The notes under the pieces were generated by a model that saw only the letters and a list, made by a program, of their open reading frames with translations, made no database searches and was not told the DNA's origin. The translations under genes and the position numbers were made by a program. Shown here one piece after another: positions 55,578 through 64,000 of a DNA stretch of 64,000 bases. Within the stretch, counting starts at the first letter, position 1, and each line of letters starts with the position of its first letter. The stretch comes from Caenorhabditis remanei (lineage: Eukaryota > Nematoda > Chromadorea > Rhabditida > Rhabditidae), in the NCBI RefSeq assembly GCF_010183535.1, contig NC_071332.1, positions 9,858,001-9,922,000 of the forward strand, written 5' to 3'.

Positions 55578-58500
55578 ATGGGTTTCTTCAATCTTTTGGC
55601 TCTGTGTCTTTTATGTTGTCTCGCTTCGGCTGATTCTGATTTGAAGTGCTATGGAGCTGATTGTGATGTTCCAAATTATATGGATGACACGTAAGTTGGG
55701 ATACTGTAGGTTCAAGGGGTACTGTAGTTCATAATTAGCTGAATCTATAAGAAACTTAATCAACTTCGATGGGATGATGTTCCATTCTATCTAGTATATA
55801 TTTAAAGTGACCTCGGAAATCAAAATCTCCTGGGAATCTACAACTTGCTTTGAACTGTCTTTTTCCAAAAAGAAAATAATTATTTCAGTGAGCAATGTTC
55901 GGGACTTGAATGTGAATCGAAAGAAACACTTCTTGCCATGATCAGTCATTACCAAAAAGCCAAGCACGAGGAATACTTGGCACCACTTCACAAGCCGATT
56001 AAAGACGAAAGCGCCGTCCGTTATTTCTTGAATGAAGTGAGTTCAATAGTTGTTAGTACAAAGATTTTGGGAAACTAAATATAAGTTTTCAGATTAGTAC
56101 TGGAGAAGCCGTAGCTACAGTGTCCCCACAATGTAACATTTGCAGTCAACCAGGACTCTGTAACTCTGGACAATGTGTCCCAGATTCCTTTTTCCCATGG
56201 CAATACTTCTAGTACGTTCAAGTTGAATTACTCAGTTATCTTTCAATAACTTGTTTTCTATTTTTTAGTTGTGTCTGTCCAGACAACGCATCTGGAAGAT
56301 TCTGTCAGAATGTTATCGCTTGCAAGGCTAACACTTGTGGAAAGAATGCTGACTGCTACGTGGCTAATCATCAATTGAATTGTATCTGTAAACCAGGATA
56401 CACTGCTCGCAAGAACGGAAGAGATTGTGACATGAAAGTGCAACAAGCTTGCATGAGTGGAGACCCTCACTACGTCACTTACGATGGCCTTCGCTTTGAT
56501 TATCAAGGAACTTGTCCCTATGTGTTCTCTCAGCCATGCTCCATGCTTCCAGCTCCATACGGATGGTTCTCAGTGAGAGCTAAGAATGAGTTGCCAGGAA
56601 AGGGATATCAGTAAGTTTTGCAGTTTCATAATAGCAATTACAAAATAATTGAGTTTCAGCATCTCTCAAGTCTCGGAAGTTGAAGTTGACCTCCATAATC
56701 TGACAATCCACGTTGATGGTAGATCAAAAACTGCTTTGGTCAACGGAGTTCAAGTCTTGACTCCATGGTACTACCCAAATCTAAATACTTGGACAGTCCG
56801 TATTCGTTATTCTGGATCTACGTTCACAATTGAGAATGAACAAGGAATCACTGTGACTTTCTCAACTTACAACTCACTTTGTGTCCAAGTTCCTGATATT
56901 CCTGAGTTCAATGGACCAACCACTCTCTGTGGATTGGCTGGAAATATTGATGGAAAGAAGTTGGACGATGTCGTAAACAGGAATGGAACCGTTTTGAATA
57001 TCAAGTCAAGTCGTCAACCAGAAAACAACAATCATGTCGATTTCATGAAAACCGAGGTATCTTATTCAAATCACTGCTAAATATGCATTTGATTTTTTTA
57101 GGATACCTGGATTACTGACAAGTTCCTTGTCCTTCGTCCCGGTCAAGAAGCATGTGTCAATGGCCAATTACTTGATAACAACACAAATTGCGTCAGTACT
57201 AGTAGCATTCTAGATCAGAGTTGCGCGGTACCGCTCAACCTCTCCCTCTCCTCCGATTTCTATTGAAAACATTTTACTTTTTCAGGATGTTCAACAAGCT
57301 GCTCAAACCTGTTATCCAATCCAACAAGCCGAACTTGGACTCGGAGTATTCGGAGCTTGTCAAGGACTCGGAAACGATACATTGGACGATTTCTACTACA
57401 ATTGTGTCTACGATATCTGCCGTAATCCAGCCTACAAATGTACTGAACTCTCCTATTTCTTCCAATACTGTCAACTTGCAATTCCACAACAACAAATGAA
57501 TAAGGACTGGAGATCTCAGACAAACTGTCCATTGGCTTGTCCATTGAATGCTCATCCATCTGTTTGCACTTCCTCCTGCCCATCTACATGCGCCGAACCA
57601 TTCCCAGAGATTTGTGACCAAGGATGTGTTGATGGATGTGAATGTGATCCAGGATATGTTGTGGATAATACTGTAACTGGATCAATCAAATGCATCAGAC
57701 TCGACCAGTGTGGATGTGTTGATCAAGACGGAAACGCCCATAGACCTGGACGACCATGGGTCACTCAGAACTGCACAATCTATCATGAATGTCAAAATGG
57801 AACAATGTGGAGTGACTACCGCCCATGTTCAGATGATGGAAGCTGCGTTCTCAACTCGGTAAACATGCAATGTACCTGTAATAAAGGATATAGAGGAGAT
57901 GGATACAATTGTACTGATATCAACGAGTGTGTTGAGACTCCAGGAATCTGTGGTCATGGACAATGTATCAATACTCCCGGATCTTATCACTGTCAGTGTG
58001 ATGACTTCTGGTTGGGTGACAACTGTAACTCGTACAAACCACGTCGTCATTGTGCCGATTTGTATGTCTACTGGGGAATCAAAAACACTGGAGTCTACTC
58101 GATCAACCCACCATTCGTTCTTCCACAACGTCCAAAGTTCGCTCCAATGGATGTGTTCTGTGACATGGTCAGCAATGGAGGAGGTTACACTTTGATGTCA
58201 TCTGATAGTAAGGACTTAAACTCGAATAAGACATATCAGGTACGCAATAGAAACAAACAATGTTCTAAATTCGATTCTCATTCAGGACTACATTGTTGGA
58301 TTTGGAACTCCAACAAATCTATCTGTTTGGCTTGGACTTGAATTCATCTATCAATTGACTAACTATCAGCCACATTCCCTTCGTTTGAACTTGTTCAGAT
58401 GTTCCAGTAACGGTCGTCCACCACTGAACACTGACTGTACCTATCCAACATTCGCAGTTCGTAACTCAACCACTCAATATGCCGTAGTTATTCGTGAGGC

Positions 58501-58921
58501 TTGTACCGGATCTGAAGCTGATGAGCACTATTATCAAGATGGATGGGCACGATGGGATTTGAGCAAGGATGGACCAAAGTTCTCTACATATGACATTGAA
58601 GCAGAGACAACTATTCCACCACAATTGAGAACCAAGGTGGACGACGAAGCTAGTGAGTTTCAAACAGTTTTTATTATTCGATATTTCGTTCAACTTCATT
58701 TTTCAGTCTATTACACTTGTTCCAAGACTAACTTCAACACTGGATGGTGGTATGTTGAGGATCAACTTTGTGGAGCAGCCAACTTGAACGGAGTCAGATA
58801 TACTTGTCCAGATATTCCAGTTGAGAGTGAAAGATACTTGCGATGGGCCGAGGGAACATTGGGGCAAGCTTCAATGTACTTGCGTCCAGTTGGTTACCCG
58901 AAATATGATACCAACCTATAA
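55578..58921 (+). CDS. Secreted VWD/C8/TIL/EGF protein with C-terminal fibrinogen-like domain
   Basis: Nine exons: 55578-55690, 55889-56036, 56093-56211, 56269-56610, 56660-57056, 57102-57227, 57286-58239, 58286-58652, 58707-58921; 926 residues. Signal peptide MGFFNLLALCLLCCLASA. Next come short Cys-rich and EGF-like segments, then a von Willebrand D domain (CMSGDPHYVTYDGLRFDY, with GLAGNIDGKKLDDV), a C8 region (GACQGLGNDTLDDF), and a TIL repeat (CPLACPLNAHPSVCTSSC). A second VWC/EGF segment precedes a calcium-binding EGF (DINECVETPGICGHGQC). The end resembles a fibrinogen C-terminal domain: NGGGYTLMSS, YIVGFGTPTNLSVWLGLE and NTGWWYVEDQLCGAANLNG. The order is like zonadhesin or SCO-spondin modules plus a lectin-like FReD. 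It is probably an extracellular matrix or lumen protein; the partner is unknown. Confidence 0.88.
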
Positions 58922-59445
58922 TATGTGAAATTTGATTTCTTCTCAAACATGAAATTGTATCTTTGAAGTTGTTATATATTGAGTACGTGTACAAAAATGA
59001 ACAATTCACTACTTTTTCTGGAACACATTGTCTGAAACAGGCATTGATTGGTTTTAAAAACTCGAAGACATTGAAATTTGACATGTTATACAAAAACAGA
59101 AATGTATAAGTTCCGCTCAAGCCTATGGTCCTTATTAATTTATAATTTATCGCATTCATTGTTTCTATTTTTTCTTGTAATGGCAGACGACCTATCTTAA
59201 TTTTTCTATTATTGATTCAACTCCACATTTTTTAGTCTACAACCGGACAAATTTGTGCTTGACCAAACCTAATTTGGTTGGCATGACCATTTCTCGCTCT
59301 TTCTTCGTTTCCAATTCAGTAGTAACCTCATTTTTATGATCAGTTTATCAGATATCAGAGTGTCCGAACATTTAATAAACGTTGTGAAATGTAAAACAGG
59401 AACAAACAATTGAAACAAAAATTGAGTGAAGTGAATCATCTCTAG
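58922..59445. other. Intergenic region
   Basis: The 3' flank of the VWD gene, then AT-rich sequence up to a retrotransposon remnant. No gene or structured repeat is seen. Confidence 0.5.
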
Positions 59446-60268
59446 TCCCCGAATTGATTTGTTTCATATCAAAACTTACACTATTGGAGGTTCCCTCATT
59501 GATTCCGTTGATTCTGTTAGGGATTTAGGTTTATTAATAGAACCTAATCTCAAGTTCACTAGACACATTAATCGGGCTGTTGCTCTCGCCTTACTCCGTT
59601 CAAAACAACTACTGAAATCTTTCAAATCCAACTCTCCCCAATTTTATATCTTCCTATTCAAAACTTATGTACTCCCTCTAGTTGAATACTGCTCCGTCGT
59701 TTATTCGCCTCCCCCATCATCTAAACTAGCCCACAAGCTCGAAACTCCTCTCAGATTCTTTTCGCGGAAAATTCTTCAACGCTGTAACACACCTTATTGT
59801 TCCTACTCGGATCGCCTCTCCCAACTTGACCTCTTTTGTATGCGCCACCGTAGGCTCAAAGCGCAACTACTTCTCTTATACAATCTTATAATCGGCGCCT
59901 CATATTTTCCTAGTCTTGAGACCCATGTCAGGTTAAGTTCCTCCTCCCGTCGCCCAATGTCTCTTATCTGTATAAATCCTAATTGCTCTAATTTTTTCTC
60001 AACTGTAATACCTATTTGGAATGCCTTAACTATTAATGTTCCCCATTTCCTTTGCCCATCGGAATTCAACTCTCTTCTTGTAAATAATATTGCACGATTC
60101 TGATTTTTTTTTCTTTCTTTATTCTCCCTCCCCCTTGCCCAACACCTATTTTATAATTCCTTATTCCCGGTTTCCTTTCTCAGGTTTAGTCTCGTGAGGG
60201 ACTGTACCTGACCTCCAGTGACATTTTCTGTATATTTAAATAGTTAAATAAAATATCAAATATCAAAA
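59446..60268 (+). mobile_element. 5'-truncated non-LTR retrotransposon (3' end of reverse transcriptase ORF plus tail)
   Basis: The frame 59459-60103 is open for 214 codons and reads as the region just after the RT catalytic core of jockey/CR1-type elements: VRDLGLLIEPNLKFTRHI, then FKTYVLPLVEYCSVVYSPP. After the stop comes a T-rich stretch and a 3' tail of repeated ATCAAA/ATCAAATATCAAA units ending ~60268, where poly-A or short tandem tails are expected. The 5' end is cut off, as is usual for dead-on-arrival copies. The coding part has no stop, so the insertion is fairly young. Confidence 0.8.
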
Positions 60269-60410
60269 CTGACGATTGCCATAGACCTTTTATCTAATCC
60301 ATCGTAAGCGATTTGCATGAAATTTCCTTTCGATTCCCGTCTTGTCCAAAAATCAGTACTATCGGACAAACTGAAAATTGCATTATGAAATGACAATTAT
60401 TTAATCCCTC

Positions 60411-62081
60411 TCACAATTCTTTATATGAAAAGTTGTCAGATGCAGTTGGTCCAGTTTTTATGGTCAATGACTCCCCTGCGGCTGCGATTCGAACCTCTTT
60501 CACATTCACACCGAACATGAATTTTTGATTATCGTCTTCTGAAAGTAGAGTTGAACTATATGGCCTTCTGAAACTCTGAAACTCTCATACCAAATTGAAA
60601 TGAAAAGTTTGGAGGTGTCTTTGGATCCCAGATGGAAGGGGAAAATATTGTTCCCCTCCTTCCATCATAAGGTCTCAACCACCTCTGAGTCATTGCTTCT
60701 GAAAACAGGAGTATGTTTCACAAAATAAGGAATATCACTCACTGCTAGTCGATGTATCCAATGTAACTGCAATTCCACTATAATGATTGATCATAGTGAA
60801 CATTCTAGAAGGAATTAGCTGTGGGAAGTTACGATCAAGAGTTGCAGAAACTGAGTAGTTGAGTAGAGTAGAGGTATTATGCGTTGGTGAAAGAGATCGA
60901 AGTTCAATATACGCTTTGGGAACCTGAAGAGTCAGTGGATATCACTCGTCGTCTTTCTCTGTTTTCACGCCTCTCTTACCGTAGTCGTTGACTTATGAAA
61001 CTTCAAAACAGTCCAATAAAAGCTGTTACAATCGGAGCATATCCATGTATATGCTGCTCCTTGATCGCTTGCATCAAACAACTCTCCGGTTGTTTGTTGA
61101 TTCTTACTTGTGAGAATAGCTTTGTACTTGGAGAACACTGACACTTCTGCAAATGCTCTGATTTTCCTACTTTTAAACAACAACGGCTTCTCACTTGACC
61201 AGTCGTTTGCAATCAAATACGATGGAGATTTCCCATCATAAAAATTCAAGATTGTGACATTACTCGATGTGGATATTTTCTTATTTCTCAGAAAGTTTGA
61301 AAGCCTTCCAACCATTTGACAATTTCTTACATCTCCACCGTCATATAAAAACATGAATTCCAGAAGTGTATCATAATCTTGGGTATTCTTCACTGCAATG
61401 TTCAGAGCAACCTGCAACAATTTTACACCGAATAAGTGGATAATTCAGACTGACTAACTCGGTCATTTGCTTTCGAAGAAAATGTGAAATACCGGTTTTT
61501 CATATTTTCAAGAGCCAAATATTCCCCAGTTGGAATTGTGACTTGCTGATATTTCTTTTCCACATTCACAAATTCATAAATTGCAAACATTTGACTTGTA
61601 TTACTGAGTGTTCTTATGTGAAGAATTGCAGTTGGAGCAGACGACCATTCATCAATGTGTTGGTTTGGCGTGGGCAGTCTGAATAGGAAACGGGAGAACT
61701 TGACTTTAAGTTTGTTAGTAACTCACAAATGGACGACTCCAAGATTGTCAGTGAAAGTTATATTATCTCCGAGAAGTTGATCATAGTGAGTGCTGATCGA
61801 AAAATGAAGGGCCCATCCCGGATAAATCAGAAAATGATAAGCGCAGTCATACTTAGCAGGTGTCACTGATAGTCCAACACGATTGGATGGTATCACACCA
61901 ATCGGTCCACTTTCAGCAGTAATGAAGGTGATAGGACACTCTGGAAAATTTTTATTTTATTCAAAAAAAGCATTTGATAAATTATATGAAATATAATGAA
62001 AATTTCTCGTGTTTCCTTACCAAAAATTGCATCCCCAGAAGCTGATCGAACGAAGAAACAAAAGAGGAAGCTGAAGATCAT
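60411..62081 (-). CDS. Secreted CUB-like domain protein
   Basis: Seven minus-strand exons: 62021-62081, 61727-61940, 61459-61678, 60980-61411, 60743-60923, 60591-60698, 60411-60538; 447 residues, phases all agreeing. Signal peptide MIFSFLFCFFVRSASG. Then a nematode CUB-like (CUB_2) pattern: ECPITFITAESGPIGVIPSN, YPGWALHFSIS and LGDNITFTDNLG, a second half with TLLEFMFLYDGGD, and a last exon ending LTIKTGPTASDNFSYKEL. Many members of this family in C. elegans are intestinal secreted proteins induced by infection; that role is inference here. An alternative unspliced end would stop at 60556 with a less family-like tail. A TTTTTAG acceptor lies three bases before the ATG, and the mucin-like gene ends 190 bases upstream on the same strand. 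Confidence 0.8.
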
Positions 62082-62271
62082 TTTTCTAAAAACAATGTTT
62101 TCTCTTCCTTTTTATTATTTTTCTTGGCGTGTGGTCCATCAATGTTTTATCATCCACCCTCAACTATTTCGGATCTCTGCATGCAAGAGCCAGACAGAAA
62201 ACAAATGAAAAACATCGCCATGAAGACAAAAAGAAATGGAAAATGCTTTATTTTTCAAGAGGTTGTGATTT

Positions 62272-64000
62272 TCAGAGCATGAAAATGGATATGAGAACGA
62301 CGAGAAGACCGGTAGGAACGAGAGAATGTGCACTTTTAGTTGTTGTTTCCACGTGGGCACTGGTTGTTTGTGTGGAGCCAATCTGAAAAATGGAAAATAA
62401 CGGCTAATAGAGGAACAAATAAAGAGCGTGGGAGAAAAATATGAAAACGAACCATGGTGCTGGAATGTATTGTGCTGAGATCAGGTGAAAAAGTTCTAGT
62501 TGCTCTGATAGTGGTGCTTAAAGTGCTTGTCTGTGTTGTGAGTTCTTCAACAATAGGGGCTGCAGTTGTAACATGTTTTGGAGTTTGAACAATAATTGTT
62601 GTAGCTGCTGGTTTTGGTGTTACAGTAGTAGTGATAACATTTGTCACTGTAGTTGACTTTGTAGTAGTTGCAAGAGATCTTTGATTGGCAGTGGTAGTTT
62701 TTGGAACGGATACTGGCGTCATTGTGCTTGATGACGTTGGTTTGGATGAGCTCTGAGTGGTCGTCGCTTGTTTTGAATGAGTTGACTGGGAAGAAGAGGG
62801 AGCTGATGACATTGTCAGAGGACTTGTTCCTTGTGGCGATGTCTTTCCAGTAAGTGTTGATGTTGTTAATTGAATAGTCTGGAATTGCGTCGAACTTGAC
62901 ATATCAGACGAAGATGCGGATAAAGTTGTTGAGGAAGGTGAGGAATTTGTTCTAGTTGTGAGAACTACTGTAGAAGTCGTTACTATTGGGGTGCTTGTTT
63001 GAACTTCCGTAGTTTTTCTTTCCGTGGAAGTGCTAGGCAAGTTAGTCGTGATAACTTCTAAGGTAACAGGTTTCGATGTCTTCACAGGAATTGTTGACGT
63101 GCTCGTTTGCAACAAAGTAGAAGTGAATGGTCTCACCGTAGAGGCGGGAACGGTAGTTGTAGATACTGATGTGGGTGTATGAGGTGCTGTAGTTGTTGAG
63201 AGAATCGTTGGTGTAGGAGTCAATGAAGGAGTCGTTGTAGATGTTGGGTTTGTTGATGATTTGATTGCAATGGTAGAAGATGAAACGGGGACAAAAATAG
63301 ACGGCGAAGTTGTACTTGTTGTCAATTCAATTGTTTGGGTAGAAGATGAGGAGACAACGCTGCTGGTTGAAGCTTGTTCAGTAGACGTCGATGCAATAGC
63401 CGACGTGATTTTTGTTGGAAGAACAGTTGTATGCAATGATGTTGTCGGGTGGAGTGTTGTGACAGTGGTGGTTGTCGTCTGCATATCAGTTGATGCGGTC
63501 GGTGTTTTAATTGCTCTGGGAGTCGTGGAAACTGGAGTTGTGAAAGTTGCAGTTTTCCATTCAGTGGTAAAGACTGAGCTAGTTGCCATCTCAGTGGTTG
63601 AACTTGACCGTGGAAAAGTTGAAGTTGAGAATTGAGCAGTAGTGTCACCTTTAGAAGTTGTTTGCGTTTTTGTACTGATTGACGACGCAGCAGTTGAAGG
63701 GGTGTATAATGTTGTACTTGTTAAGATAGCGGAAGTTGAACTAGGCGAGCTTGTTGTTGTACTAGATGATATCACTGTCTCAGTACTTGGAGGAAGATCA
63801 CTGGCAGAAGTCAAGACGGTTGTACTACTCACTTTTGTGGAAGAAGAGATCATGTTAGTCGTGGATGAAGAAAGAAGAAGCGTTGTGGTAGCAGGCGACT
63901 GTGTTGTGGGAATAGGTGTGGTGTTGACAGGTGTTGAGGTAATCGATGAAACCATACTACTCGCTATTGTGGATTTGGTGGGGGAAGAAGTGGTGCTTGT
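62272..64000 (-). CDS. Mucin-like Ser/Thr-rich surface protein, C-terminal part
   Basis: Two exons are visible: >64000-62453 and 62382-62272 (stop TGA 62272-62274); the gene continues beyond the right edge. About 515 residues of almost pure Thr/Ser with Pro, Val and Ala (TTTTS, SSTS patterns) and no cysteines, a dense O-glycosylation substrate. The last exon adds a short spacer and a hydrophobic end (GLLVVLISIFML) with no cytoplasmic tail, as in a GPI-attachment signal or a minimal membrane anchor. It is likely a glycocalyx or cuticle-surface mucin. Unspliced reading past ATG at 62453 would run to 62336 and lose the anchor. Repeats are degenerate, not a clean tandem array. Confidence 0.8.

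Overview
This window is nuclear DNA from a nematode, almost certainly a Caenorhabditis of the Elegans group. Genes have short introns (about 42-60 bases) with TTTCAG acceptors, several start codons sit just behind an acceptor-like site as expected for trans-splicing, and the genome is rich in long foldback repeats. From memory, the gene order letm-1, rde-12, an MFS gene, tag-65, ccz-1 and then hlh-34 and zipt-9 matches the F58G11/T01D3 part of C. elegans chromosome V. The species cannot be fixed from the sequence alone. All exon coordinates were read by hand from splice sites and checked for reading-frame phase unless stated otherwise.

Left third (1-24 kb): the 3' end of letm-1 (mitochondrial inner membrane protein), the full RNAi helicase gene rde-12 with its FG-repeat tail, an F-box gene on the minus strand, a damaged tandem copy of rde-12, an MFS transporter, tag-65 (CHERP-like splicing factor, minus) and ccz-1 (Mon1-Ccz1 exchange factor). 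This third is packed with palindromic non-autonomous transposons. Eight were found, two with convincing target-site duplications and one inserted in an exon of the rde-12 copy. A fossil reverse transcriptase lies exactly at the duplication breakpoint.

Middle (24-32 kb): mostly non-coding, with one uncharacterised minus-strand gene with a PH-like N-terminal half and a lysine-rich tail.

Right half (32-64 kb): mainly large secreted modular proteins. In order these are a ~3,270-residue beta-helix/EGF/cadherin-like/mucin protein, a thyroglobulin/WAP/TIL protein ending in a superoxide-dismutase-like domain that has lost its metal ligands, a VWD/C8/TIL/EGF/fibrinogen-like protein, and a CUB-like protein lying downstream of a mucin-like membrane-anchored protein in operon-like spacing. 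Between them lie a chemoreceptor (srx-like) and zipt-9. The hlh-34 gene and a tRNA-Pro(CGG) gene sit inside introns of the SOD-like protein gene. A small uncharacterised minus-strand gene and a second retrotransposon remnant complete the region.

The most unusual items are the SOD-like fusion, the mosaic rde-12 duplication, the tRNA-like sequence inside the ccz-1 intron palindrome, and the giant beta-helix protein.
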